A stretch of 64,000 nucleotides of DNA from NCBI GenBank assembly GCA_019614645.1, contig JABWDB010000034.1:3622090-3686089 (forward strand). Direction: 5' to 3'. The notes under the pieces were generated by a model, which had not been told where the DNA came from, did not search any database, and saw nothing but the letters and a program-made list of their open reading frames with translations. This stretch comes from Stratiolaelaps scimitus (taxonomy: Eukaryota; Arthropoda; Arachnida; Mesostigmata; Laelapidae). The translations under genes were made by a program, and so were the position numbers. This document shows positions 48,890 through 61,617 of this stretch, piece by piece. Position 1 is the first letter of the stretch. Each line of letters opens with the position of its first letter.

Positions 48890-49550
48890 AGCTTTATGCT
48901 ACTGGTAACCTAACCTGCTGATGATTTCAGTGTTGAAGGACCCATCGTCCTTATTCAGGGGTGCGGGAACAGCTCGTTCCATGCCTTGATAGTCGTTCCT
49001 AGTGCAGCAGTTATCGAAGTCTTCATCAATGAGGTTGGCATCAGAAACCTTGTCTTGAGGTACTTCAATAGTATATATATTGGAGCTTGTTGATAGCTGG
49101 AAGTTGCCAAACCCAATATCCACCCTCATGTTTTGAGTGAGTTCGGGAAAAAAATCTAAAGCTCCTATCTGATATTTTTTATAAGCGTGAGCTGGAATCG
49201 TTTACTGGTATTGACTTTCAGCTGGATAGGAAGGCATCGTCGAAAGTCTCCACCTGATATATTATGATCGTCATTCCGCCTAATGATAGCCGTTTGGATT
49301 TGCGGTGGTGAAGGCTTTTGCACATAAGTGTTTTACCGGTACCACCAATGAAGGAACATTGATTTTGGTCGGTGGTAGGCTTGTTGATTATTTGAAGAAG
49401 CCAATGAACAGATTCTAATTACTTGTCATTCAGTTGGTTGATCTCTGCTTCTCCTGTGGCTTCGTTGGGACGACACCAGTCGTACACCGAAGTCGAGCAT
49501 ATCGTGTTCAATGACTATTATAACATGTCTCTTATGTCGAGGTTACAATC
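48890..49550 (-). pseudogene. Helitron Pif1-like helicase fragment
   Basis: On the minus strand the helicase motifs of Helitron RepHel proteins appear in order. LNDK..ESVHWLLQIINKP is followed by FIGGTGKT (Walker A, about 49327-49351), GGDFRRCLP (motif III, about 49232-49256), ELTQNMRVD (about 49115-49140), and IEVPQDKVSDANLIDEDFDN (about 49010-49070), which is typical of the domain after the NMR box. Frameshifts and stops separate them, and the gap between Walker A and NMR is only about 215 bp, so part of the domain, including the DEA box, is lost. The Rep nuclease part is not seen. Dead rolling-circle transposon. Confidence 0.8.
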
Positions 49551-50149
49551 CTAGATATAACCGGCACGACCTCGGTACCCCTCTATTTACTCAATGCAGT
49601 CATAAGCAACCAATCTGAACATAGCTCATTGAACACTTCTTTATTCTGGGGTGTTCTTGCTAGGCAGGTAGGCATACACAGAAAAAATTAGAAAAATATA
49701 CATTATAGATATTTCTTTTCATATTTTTACCTGCCCTTTTCATAACTGATTGTTTAAATATTGTTTAATTTTGCTTATTTTTTCAATGCCAATGAGTGTT
49801 GCATAAGACATCCCAGTACAAGTTCGTTTCTTGACCTTGGTATCCTCTCGTCGAGGAACCTATGTAGCGTCGGAATCTATGCAATATGGCCATACACCAC
49901 ACAGTGTTGGCCTCCCATTCTATGAAGCGTGGCGCCTGAAGAAAACGGGGAAATTTGCTTCTTGCCATACCGTGGATCCAAGGCTCTCCTGGTCCTCGTA
50001 GAGTCTCTTCTGTGCTGAGGACGACAAATGCTGTCTGCGGGCAGTCCGAAGCGTACTACGAAGCTGCGGTGGACCAGCGACTTCGGGAGCCCGCGTTGTC
50101 CGCTCCGCCACAACCATCGCCAGGGCTGTTTCCCCTAACCCATTTAGCT

Positions 50150-51480
<1,331 letters not shown>

Positions 51481-52899
51481 GAGGGTGAAGAGTGCCACGA
51501 AAACAATGAACAACGACGATCTCGCCCCGAAGGTGTAGAGTGTTCTATCGAAAAATGGACAACCGCTCTGTTTATTGATTATTATTATTAGTATTGCGAT
51601 GTCATGTCGGGATTTGGTGGTCAACTAGAGGAAATATTCCGTTGTTGTTGTGGCTCGCTTCAGTTAGTATACAGCAGCGTTTTAGAAACAATATACAGTT
51701 TCGTTAATGCATCGCACTGCCGCGCATGATCTGAGGTCAAGCCGTAACGAGCAAACAAACAAATCAATTGGTCAGACAGTTTGGGTAGTCGGGTCGGCCT
51801 CATAAGTAGCTTCCGCGGATTCGTACAATTTTGGACAAAAACATGTATAAAAATACATATCTTGGCAGGCGCATCAGCTGGTCATGTCATCAAATAATTT
51901 ATGCTTCAGACCACACGCTCAAAATATTATTCAAGCCATCGGACAGTGTGATCATTTACTTGTAACATGATGTATATAGGCGTTTGTCAGTTTTCGCAAT
52001 AGTGCCAACTGGAGCGCCTGTAGAGTATTTACAGCCTTTGAGGCAAAGTGGGTAGTGATTGCACTATTTTGTGGAGGAGTGATTGTATTTTTTTATTCAT
52101 TCATTTTTTCTGTATCTATGTGGTCATTTATAATGTGGTGTAGTTCACTGGCCCATCTCTAGCTAAATCCTCTGTGTTATGCTTTGCTTGAGTCGCATTT
52201 ACACCTCCTGGCCTATCCACTTCTCAGTAGGCCTCAACGCTGATCGAGAACGTCGAAGGTAACCCCAACAGAACAGAAACCGTCTGGAATAGCCTTTGTC
52301 TGCTGCGTGGCGGGGCTGCCAGTTGGCAATGCAAGTTCTCCTAGAATCACGCAAGGAACGGTAGAACCTCGGCTGCGTCCATGGTATCCAGTACTACGCC
52401 CTGAGGGTTGGTACCTCAGGAAAGGATCGATGAGGCCGCAAGTTAGGGACAGAATAGTGCTGGTAGGTTTTGTCGAAGCATCGGGCAGTGCACCGTTATA
52501 AGTATCGCCCTCTTACATTCGCTCTTGCTCGCTCTCTATCCTTCCCTATCTCTGTTCCGCTCCTTCCTTTCAGCAGTCGCCATCCTCAGGAAGCTGCAGG
52601 CGCGTTACCGGCGACGGCAGCCGCGGCAAAGGAGGTGTTGTCTGCTTGTGCCTCTACTTCTTCGTCCTTTTGAAGTCCCAGTTGACCTACTCGATCTTCA
52701 TTTAGGCTACGGGCTGGGCGGCTATCGGTAGTCAGAGCTAGTCTTTGGACAGTAACCTACCAAACCAGCCCGCGAGGCCTTTGCAATGTCCTACGAGAGT
52801 GGCCTTTTGACTAAGACGGGGAGGTTCTGGTAAAGACAAAAAAAGCCTGTGAAATCAGTTGTACCGTATGTTTGATGTGTGTGGCAGTAGAGCTAGAAG

Positions 52900-52942
52900 A
52901 ATCCTCCTCAGAAAAAAATGTTTTTCTTTCCTGAGGAGGATT
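52900..52942. repeat. Hairpin: 12-bp arms around an A-run and T-run
   Basis: AATCCTCCTCAG (52900-52911) pairs with CTGAGGAGGATT (52931-52942). Between them, seven A and TTTTTCTTT can pair further, so the whole foldback is about 43 bp with almost no loop. The arm resembles the CCTCCTCTGAAAAAA end of the family F retroposon. Confidence 0.7.
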
Positions 52943-53145
52943 TCTTATTTTTTCAGCTTTGATGGTCCAGCCATGAGCCACAACAAAGGTAAGGGAGCTC
53001 ATACAATATAGTATGATGCATGTGGAGTTTTTCACTACACATTTCGATTCAGTGTTGATTCTAAAGGAAATAGACCACCCATCAGCTGATAGCAAACAGG
53101 GCAACCTTTTACCTGATCTTGCCGGCTGATCGGTACTGCACCGGG

Positions 53146-53195
53146 TGCTTGCCGTCGATTTGTATGTGCCCAATGGACGGGTGCTTGCCGTCGAG
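53146..53195. repeat. Short direct repeat GGGTGCTTGCCGTCGA
   Basis: GGGTGCTTGCCGTCGA occurs twice, near 53142 and 53179, about 36 bp apart. CCAATGGACGGGTGCT, which includes the start of the second unit, also occurs near 35037. The unit count is too low to call an array. Confidence 0.5.
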
Positions 53196-54087
53196 GACAG
53201 GTAAACGATCCGCAAACAGTGGAAAATCGAATTGAAATTGGTTGATTACAAGTGTAATTAAAATCTCGCCGGAGAAGCGAAGAAAAATACCTACTGTATT
53301 TGATCAGGTTCAATATTGAAAGGCTAATGCCATATTTTAAAAGGATACCTCCAAAGTGTGAAATGAATGTTTGCAAAGAGCTACCGATAATAAAAAGGAA
53401 TTTAAACTTAAAATAAGTGTGTGGAAAGGCCTGATTTCAACACTGGACGTAATCGACACTGAGCAAGGACAGAGAATGGTGTGGGTTAACAAAAATATAT
53501 TCAACTCTGTTCTATTGGTCTCTAGGTTTCGACTTGTGAACATGACCGCTTCTTGAAGACAGCCGTCAGAGTGGGCTCTTTGAAGAGTAGAAGGACCACT
53601 TCATCTTCGAAAAAACGCATGAAGGCCTCGGGAGCAAATCGGAAGACATTCTAAAAATATCAGCGGTTGATGATCCCGATTGGTACTACCTCTATGCTTG
53701 GTCCCACTTAGTTTGGTATCAACAATGTCAGAAGTGAACTCTTTGCGCGTGCCGCCGTATGTATTGGCGAATCGCGAGTGACTTGAATCTATGCTCTCTG
53801 GAGTAATAATATAGCAGCTTTATCCGTATCTTCCACAGCGAGGTGTTCCAAAAAACTTTGTTTTGGCATTGTCAGAGTGACGCATGTACATCAAAGACTT
53901 CTGAAAACCCCATAAAAAGGATAATTTGATTATCCTTTAAAAAAACATGTTTTCGAGAAATAGAGATATTTTCCTCCTTACGAGCTGTAATCGGTGGTAC
54001 TCTTCTGTGAAGCTTGGGGTGTAAAGGACCTAGACAGAGTTTGGAGACAACTGTGAATCTGAGAAGGTGCGTCCCCGAGACCTTTTT

Positions 54088-54135
54088 TAGCGAAGGAAAT
54101 CATCTTCAAACGCACGAGCACCACCTCCAAATAGG
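54088..54135 (-). mobile_element. Family F retroposon fragment, diverged
   Basis: A short T-run and AGCGAAGGAAAT, then CTTCAAACGCACGAGCACCA, match the antisense copy at 43126-43165 (GAGGAGGAAAT, CTTCAAACGCACGGACCCCA). Read on the minus strand, it is a partial copy with poly-A. No target-site duplication was found. Confidence 0.5.
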
Positions 54136-54911
54136 CGTCCTCTCGGTACAACATTCGGGAGCCTGCTTTGCATTCTTTTTTTCTTTGATCGGGTCAACTT
54201 TGTGCCCGGCAGGTCTGTACGTGTAAGCGGAAACATCAAACTGATGGCCAATGTTTCGGTCACCAACAGCCCCCCTTGGTGATGCTGCTTTCGAATGGTC
54301 TACTATCTAAGAGATCTTTACCGTTATATGCCGGCGTGACATACTAAAGATAATTACACTGTTGTCACTGAAAGTAATTTAAATTTTAAATTATTTACCC
54401 ACGATATTTGCACCTCATGTTAAAGCCCCTATCTTGCTCTAGTAAATATTCAAAATTCCCATTAATAGAGTTCTTAGATTAGGTATAGCAATCAGCTTAC
54501 GTGATGTTGACGTACAGTGATGATGTTCTCGTTAACCCCATCCACGCTCTGGTTTAAAAGACGTGGAGAGTTTCTCGACATTCACGGTGTTTGTGCGGTA
54601 CTTTACGTTTAAGCGTCTTATTCACGAGGCAAAATGTGTCGCATCACTTTGTTGAGACCGCTGTGTTCTCCTGAGCGACGTCTACCTTTTCTGCTTGATC
54701 ATTCCTCTCGCTTTTGATGAGGCGTTGCGGTTGCTACAACAAATCGCAATGTGGGCATGAAGCTGAACACAATACACAGTGTTATTCGAACCTATACACT
54801 TGTCACTATTTGGATATCGCTTGTTGGCAGCGGAGACATCCTTGCAGGAAAGTACCTTGCGCATAAATTTTCAATCTAGAAAAATCCTATCCGATTTACA
54901 CCAACACGAGC

Positions 54912-55190
54912 TTAGCGTGCAAACGCATGAAAACCGTGCAGCATTCCCAGAGATGTTGCGAATCCACTGACAGTATGTCCTAACTCCCGCACGTCTAGCA
55001 TACAATAGAAGAGACCCGCCTCGTAAATTGTAAGCACATTTGGTTTTTGGGATATAAGATCTCTCATAGACGACTCATTCAGTCCGCCGAAACTCAGAAC
55101 ATTTCCCCGTGCAATTTCAAATACAGGGAGATACAGATGACGAACGGATTTATATTTTGGGCTCGACAGCAAGATTGAATTTCAATATGG
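54912..55190 (-). pseudogene. Unassigned protein-like open segment, possible exon or decayed gene
   Basis: The minus strand has an 86-residue open stretch with balanced composition and protein-like periodicity, for example YKSVRHLYLPVFEIARG and ELGHTVSGFATSLGM. A TGA precedes it in frame and a stop follows directly after FHAFAR, so it is not a complete gene. It sits 2 kb upstream of the IR gene on the opposite strand. The GFA...G.HGF.AF pattern is vaguely like the second ligand-binding lobe of divergent IRs, but I see no transmembrane segment beside it. I do not recognise the family. It may be one exon, a pseudogene fragment or chance. Confidence 0.25.
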
Positions 55191-57160
55191 TTATTGTATC
55201 TGTAGAAGTCCTATTATAGTCGCAAGACGAGTATACACAACAGCTATCGTGTATAAATCGTCCTTGAGTCCATAGCAAAACGAGTTCTTACTTTTAACAA
55301 ATACAGAGTGTCCCTGAAGGTGACCCCTTATTGCCTATTTCCTCGTGTCAGCCTGCGGTTAAATCGATACCGCTTTCTTATTTCTACAGTGTTTGAAATC
55401 TCGGACCTTTAGTGTTGTTCTTATGACGCCAAATCCAAGCTTCTGGTGTCGGCGCTCACACTCCACGTTCATACAATACCAGATATCCGGCTCTTTGTGG
55501 GTGGAGATCTACCCTTGCCAGAACAGGATAAAACACGTCATTATCCTTGGCCATTTGCCCTGTTTGCTCGTTCGTCCATACAGCGTAGTGTGCTCCTCTC
55601 ATTCTTTTTTTTTGTTTTGCCGCTGTTCGAGTTTAATTATCATTTGTTAATAGTCATAATGGTGATAATTATCCTAGTGTAGAGAGGCTGTTCGCTTTCG
55701 TCGCCGCTGGTAACCACGCCCAGCTCTATGCTCACGGCAAAGATCGACCTGTTTCCTTAGCATCTAGACTCTGTCCACCCGACGCACGGCGTCGATACCT
55801 TTGGTCACGGTCATCGGGCGCGTTTCGCCTTGGCACAAAGTGTTCGTTTAGGTGCAAAATAATGTTGGGTTTTTGTTAGATTTTCAATATCAGCTATAAT
55901 ATAAGGGGAATCAATATGGCCAACAGCTCATAAAAGCCTCGAGGAAGCTTTGGGTTATTTTCTAGCGGAGAATCGCAACGGGATTTTATTTTGGTCGCAT
56001 CGAAACGGGAATTAACAAGGATAAATCTCCACATTCAGTTCCTTCGTCGTCAAGTAAGCAATTCCCGGACAGTATGGACTTCAATTGATCGAATATAATA
56101 AATATCATAATTCATCCACGTGGTGCCAGATCTCTCAGGCTCTTATATGGGCGAGTCGCGACAACCAGCCAATGACAATGAGATCGAATAGGCTTCAAGA
56201 TTTGATTACCACAAGAAAATGCATTGCTGCTGTAAAGTGAGTGCGTACTGTTGAAATCGTTGCCCGACAGATGCAAATGTGACGAGAGACTCTGTAACTG
56301 CAGGACGATCGTGGTCCGCCTCATTTGAATTTGCAAGTTTGCAGCTCGGATATCTTATCACTCGGTTGTGATTACTCTATTGTTCATAAATAAAAACGTC
56401 TTTGGCAGATTTAGTCTGTGCAGGAGAACGCACAGAAATCGAGAGATTGAATTTAATCTGAATATAAGCCTACTGAGAGATCTGACGAGCAGAGCGATCT
56501 ACTTGTAGACGCTTCAGAGGCCGGTGAATTTAGAGGCCATTTTTATGCAGCTCGAAGAAAATGCGTTCGTCGGACAAGGGCGAGGACAGCATGCCTGCCT
56601 TAGGATCCACGGTTCTTGTGTTTTGCGTCACGATCTAAACAATACGTCGTGATTCTGCAAGGAGCATTGCGGGTCGGACTCATTATTAGCCATTCTCAGC
56701 AGAACGTGGCCAAAGGTAGTTCCAAAAGCATCTCAAGTGTTCAAAAACGACTCTTAAGTAGAGACGAATCTATGAGACTAGAGGGAAAACTGTGGTCGGA
56801 AAACGCTTGCTGAGTGCTGACAATTCTAAATTGATGTACGTAAAAGCAATTCTCGGATAATAAACAGACCAACACGACGATAGGCCAACGCCAAACCTAT
56901 CCCTGCAAACCTGGGAATTTGCTTGTTATTTCTAGGGATGAACGAGCGATCGGATTTTGTGGTGCTATTCAAGGTAACCACGACAACTGTGCCCTACGAA
57001 GATGAGCATTAACCACACTAAGCCACACAAGTAGTTTCGAATGCATCTGTGGTGACGAAGCAGACCAGAGTACAAACTGTTGTGCGTTATACCGCAGATT
57101 ATCCCTAATTATCCACCCGTTAGGACCTCGACCTCGTGAATATTGCTGCATCGATCCGTT
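55191..57160. other. Upstream region of the IR gene, no further gene seen
   Basis: No TATA box at a fitting distance from the ATG was recognised. An upstream non-coding exon cannot be excluded. Minus-strand frames overlapping the IR start are shadows. Confidence 0.4.
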
Positions 57161-57176
57161 GTGACCTCTCACCGTC

Positions 57177-59030
57177 ATGGAGATACCCACGAGTTTGATC
57201 AGCACCACTATTCGCGGAGGGTCTTTAGTGTTTATCAGTTGTTTCTTCCCAGTAATGTTTGGGTTGACGACGTGGTCTACTCTACACATTAGTACGGTCA
57301 ATTCCTTGTCGATCCGATGTGAGTCCTCAATCTTCAGTGCCATGACGGGCGATACACGCGAACAGATCAAGTATTCTCACCATCCGTCTACTCATGAGGT
57401 GATCTGTCTGGCCCAGAGGTACGCGCTGTTACAAGGCATTCCTGCGGAAAAACTGGTCATTGTTGACATCGGTGGTTTCCTCCGTAGACCGGGCCAAACG
57501 TTTCAACCAAGCGCGGGACTGCTGCTACCAAAGGAACCATTGCTCGAAACGAATAGACGTAAATTTTGTCTACAGTGTGTGAATCAAGAATCCATGGTCC
57601 TGGATGCTCTGGCGGCACCCCAATATGTCGTGATAGTTGTGCGTAACTCTACCTATCTCTGCGAGAACTTCTTTATAGATATCACTCATTTCATCTACCC
57701 AAAGACTGTTGTAATCATAATACCCGAAGGACGGCATGTCGCCTACCAGAAAAAGCCCATTATTTTCTTAGGCGGGGGTTTTCAAGCAGGTACTCTCCCA
57801 TGTGTACAAAGCTTCGACAACCTGTTCTCCTGGGAAGTCAACCCTCTAACACTGCTTCGGAACAAATTGCACCTCTGTGGAGAAATCAGCAGCTGTAAAC
57901 TGGTAACAGTAAAACACTCTGCTTCGCTATTCCTGTATGGATCATTTCCTCTAATTAAGATGACCTTCCGTTGCAATAGTTCCATTTTTCATTTGAAGTT
58001 CTTCGTAATGCCATGGAATGGTGTGAAATCTAATGCTGAAGCATACCAGCATCATATAAATCTACATAACTCGATTATAAAAGACGACTTCCCTGAATGC
58101 TACTCGCTGGTGGAAAAGAAGAAGCTAGGCATATCGCAACTATTAAAACCTTTCCCTTTGGAAGTTTGGTTGGCTTTTGTTCTGACTATCCTCATGATCA
58201 GTCGTGTTCTCTCCGTTGTAGAAAATATCAGCTGGCCCGCATTGATTTGGGATGCGAGCTGTGGCTTCATAGTTGCCACACCCTTAAACCTAACCTGCCG
58301 ACACATACGAGGAGTCGCCCTTGCCTCTCTGCTTCTCTTTCTCATCTGCTGGATGGCCTGTCTATACAATCAAGATGTACTGTCCTTATTTATTGACCCA
58401 AGAAACCCCATCAAACCAATATATTTTTTTCAGTGCCGCTTTCGCAATGAATGCTTATCTAGTGATTTTCAGAAAGGCCTTCTTAGAACCCACATTGTTC
58501 TCTGTAATCTGCCTGAACAGACTTTATACAACCTCAAGCTGCGTACCTCCCGAAGACGATATGAACAAATCTCGATCATGAACGTCAACGATAAATACAG
58601 TGAATTATGGTACAACCTGTACTCGCTTGTATTTGCTAGTATTACTAGCAAAGGGCGATCGGTTCTTAAGCCAGGAATGATTTGGTCGTTGAATCAACGA
58701 AGTCAGATTTGGGAACGAATCTGGGAGCATGGACTCGTTAACGAACATCAACTACTTGTTGAAGAATCAAAATGGAAAAAATCAACCCGCGTTCGGTTCG
58801 ATGTCCTTAGTGAGATCCTCGTAAATTGTATGTTACAACTTAGGGAAATATTGGATGTCGGACACAATGACGCGGCACTTTCTGTTGACGCCAACGTATC
58901 GATGGTTACAACGTCGCACCTTTGGTCTCTGATCACCTATCTTGTAGTTCCCTCAGTAATAGCTGCATTTACTTCACTTTCATTGGAATTGTCCATAAAG
59001 ATTCTTCAAGATCTACGTCACATTATTTGA
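57177..59030 (+). CDS. Divergent ionotropic receptor (IR), single open frame, 617 aa
   Basis: Probable ligand-gated cation channel of the ionotropic receptor family (iGluR-related chemosensory receptors of protostomes), acting in the dendritic membrane of sensory neurons. Seen: a hydrophobic stretch at residues 17-30 suits a signal peptide. A long extracellular region follows, then TM1 (about 331-350, after a PFPLEVW lead-in typical of this family), a short pore-like segment starting at W358, TM2 (about 380-400) and a C-terminal TM3 (about 583-605) after a second extracellular lobe. The classic SYTANLAAF motif is absent; LYNQDVLSLF near residue 398 takes its place, as in divergent IRs. No amino-terminal domain is present, and 617 residues is usual for an IR. 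An in-frame TGA lies 15 bp before the ATG, so the frame is closed unless an upstream exon is spliced on. No intron is needed. The ligand cannot be told. The family call rests on architecture, not alignment. Confidence 0.8.
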   Translation: MEIPTSLISTTIRGGSLVFISCFFPVMFGLTTWSTLHISTVNSLSIRCESSIFSAMTGDTREQIKYSHHPSTHEVICLAQRYALLQGIPAEKLVIVDIGGFLRRPGQTFQPSAGLLLPKEPLLETNRRKFCLQCVNQESMVLDALAAPQYVVIVVRNSTYLCENFFIDITHFIYPKTVVIIIPEGRHVAYQKKPIIFLGGGFQAGTLPCVQSFDNLFSWEVNPLTLLRNKLHLCGEISSCKLVTVKHSASLFLYGSFPLIKMTFRCNSSIFHLKFFVMPWNGVKSNAEAYQHHINLHNSIIKDDFPECYSLVEKKKLGISQLLKPFPLEVWLAFVLTILMISRVLSVVENISWPALIWDASCGFIVATPLNLTCRHIRGVALASLLLFLICWMACLYNQDVLSLFIDPRNPIKPIYFFQCRFRNECLSSDFQKGLLRTHIVLCNLPEQTLYNLKLRTSRRRYEQISIMNVNDKYSELWYNLYSLVFASITSKGRSVLKPGMIWSLNQRSQIWERIWEHGLVNEHQLLVEESKWKKSTRVRFDVLSEILVNCMLQLREILDVGHNDAALSVDANVSMVTTSHLWSLITYLVVPSVIAAFTSLSLELSIKILQDLRHII

Positions 59031-59053
59031 TACTGTAATTTGTTCATCTCAAC

Positions 59054-59251
59054 ATTAAATAATTGGAAAGGAGGCCCACCAAAGTTATAAACACGTATAT
59101 GCATCCAAAGCTCATTGTGATTATGTCACAGCGGGTTAACATTACCCTTCGTCAACTTTATAAGCTTGCGTCGTGAGCGCAGGTATAAGACAGAACGCAT
59201 TGCGAATATCTTTGGTGAGTGCAGTATAATGATTAACTCGTTATGAATAAA
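59054..59251 (+). promoter_or_regulatory. Candidate polyadenylation signals of the IR gene
   Basis: ATTAAA lies at 59054-59059, 24 bp after the stop codon, and the canonical AATAAA at 59246-59251, 216 bp after it. The second gives a 3' UTR of ordinary length and is the better candidate. Both motifs are common in AT-rich DNA, so this rests on position only. Confidence 0.4.
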
Positions 59252-60454
59252 ACTCTAAAAAACGAATGGAGATATTTCAATATCATGCCATCGGGTGACG
59301 ACGCTAAATTAGTCCACTATTATTTTTAGTCATCAATTTTCTGGCAGTCTTTGTCTATCTTCCCGCCTGGGATTTTCTCCATCTTGAATTGAATGAGTAC
59401 TTGTGTTGACTAAACAGTTCATCACCAAATTACTAAAAAACATATTAATAAAGTGTAGGTACCGTAAATTGTGACATCTGTACCTACTCGTGCATGTGTA
59501 CAAGCAAGAATGTTCTGATGTTCTAAACATTTGTGATACTCTTTTGTCATTTTTATGAGAACTTAGGCATTACTGTGATCGCTGTTCTGCCAATATAGCA
59601 CCATTTGTATTGTACTGTTGTATCTACAGAATTAGATGGCTTCTAATGGAATAAAAGTGTTTAGAAACTTATACGATTTTGATCAAATATATTGGTTTCA
59701 ATTCTTTGGTTGTTTTCAGAATATGTTCCTAGATTTGCTCCCGTAGATAACTTCTCACGCTTAATAATGAGAAAAGGCTCGGAAGATCAATGCAAGCGTT
59801 TGTGTTGTGAATATGTTTTACTTTAGATTTGGTATAATTGAGAATATTACTGTCTTTATTTTATCAATCAGATATGTGTTACTTCGCGGGGCTACCTGAG
59901 ACTTTGTGAAAATATTGTATAATAGATTACCCGTGATGATTTGGATCGTCGTGCCCTTTGTTAGCTTGTACGTCTCTCGTCGGAAAGACTCTTCACGTTG
60001 TACAGTCTGTCTCTGAGAGGGTTTCATAGAACAAACCTCATCAGATAAAGCAGATGCTTCAAACTAACTCATTCTATTAAAGTGGCACTAAATACATACG
60101 AGTGGCTTAACTGGACCATATGGATCAGTGATGTAAGATACGAGTGTTGTGTTGGACTACAGACTCATCCATTGATTTAAGAAGAGAATTGCACAGACAA
60201 GAATCGCTCGAGATATCCGACGAAGCATTTCAATACAAGATCTGGCTTCAGGAAACGCCGCATCGTCTCCTTGTTTAATTTTACCAACTATGGCGGTTCG
60301 ACACGGCCGGGAACCCCAGTAAGCGTAAGCTCGATTAGAATACATAGGGGCTAGATACATAGGATTTGACAAGTGCCATTAAGTTTTGTTGTTTGAAGTC
60401 CATCCTTGCAAAAAAAAACACAAGTTCTTTCATGAGTATTTACGTACGACAAAG

Positions 60455-60487
60455 GTGTGATTTCAAATCAAGTGTGATTTCAAATTT
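60455..60487. repeat. 18-bp tandem duplication
   Basis: GTGTGATTTCAAAT occurs twice in a row, separated by CAA. Two units only. Confidence 0.65.
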
Positions 60488-60595
60488 TTATTGTAACAGA
60501 ACTACTGCCTATTTAAGGTGTTGGTATGAATTCCGTTCAACGGCTGACATTTCACACCCAAAGAGATAAGTTTCTGTGAAAGGGTTCGTAGCGGT

Positions 60596-60632
60596 AGATT
60601 TTAATCGATCCGTCTTAGATGATTGCCAATTG
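60596..60632 (+). mobile_element. Possible old SINE B fragment
   Basis: TTTTAATCGATCCGTCTTAG followed by ATGATTGCC resembles TTTAAATCGGTCCGTCTTAT, GAAGCAATGCC in SINE B copy 5. The match is short and diverged, with no flanking repeats. Confidence 0.35.
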
Positions 60633-61617
60633 GTGGTCAATTCACGCCTAAGTACTGGCACTTAGAGGCTGTCACCATTGGTGTGTCTCTTATTCATTAT
60701 TGCAATCGCAGTCGGAAGCCTCGGCAATTGTTCTGGATCAACTTTCGTCTAATGTCTTCGTCTATCTCGCGACGCATCGAGATAATTATACTGTAGAAAA
60801 TACAGGTATTTGTGTTCTTCTATCAGTCTAGTATCACTTATGCACCTCTGTAAGGCTCATACATTACTGAAAAATACAGTGATGTCAACGATCGCTTATT
60901 TTCATCAGAGAAAACATTCAGACCAGAAGATTTGACGGAATACTGTGAAGCCGGAATTCAGTGTTGCTATCACTGAGAATTTCCTTTTATGGAAGTCACG
61001 AATGGTACTGAGGTGGATGAACTGGGAGAGGACATCCAGGGTCGTACAACGAACGTTCTGGAACCAACGTCCAGAATGGTATATAAGGCAATCGTCTTCC
61101 ACAATAAAGACACTGGCTTTCTTACTTCAACTCTGACAAGGTGTGCGTGTTCTTTTGAGTTAACTCTACGGTCCTCTGGTCGCCCCGACTGAAACCTAAC
61201 CTACGATCTTCAACATATACCTCAACTGATAAGACAATTCGTTCAGGATCATGATACGACAGTTGAACGAAAGCTTCTGAAAAAAAAGAAATAAACAAGA
61301 TCATGAATCATACACAAATGTAATTTAATGGGAGGGTACACAAAAAAACACCGATCACACAGATACGAGAGAGAGAGATACGGGGACTAAATGAACCATA
61401 TGAGTGTCACTTAGAACAAAGCACAACATCCCAATGTCCAATTGTGTAGAATTGTACTTGCCACCAAGTAATGGTGAAGCCTATTATTCTTGTAGTTGTA
61501 TAATCTCATTATGCACCTCGTTTGTTTTATATGCATTAAGGACTGTCAAGCAAGGAGACATTATGTCGTATCTACTGTATCGGCAAACGGTAATGGCTGT
61601 CGCTTGTATCAGACCTG

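Larger units (their letters stand above)
59260..61617. other. Intergenic, no gene seen
   Basis: AT-rich, with a possible SINE B fragment and an 18-bp tandem duplication. Overlapping short frames at 60905-61304 on both strands are unrecognised. Confidence 0.5.

Noticed and set aside
53146..53195. CRISPR-like short direct repeats
   Set aside because: Only two units with a single spacer, in a eukaryotic context.
56969..57370. 133-codon minus-strand frame over the start of the IR gene
   Set aside because: Antisense shadow of the receptor coding sequence.
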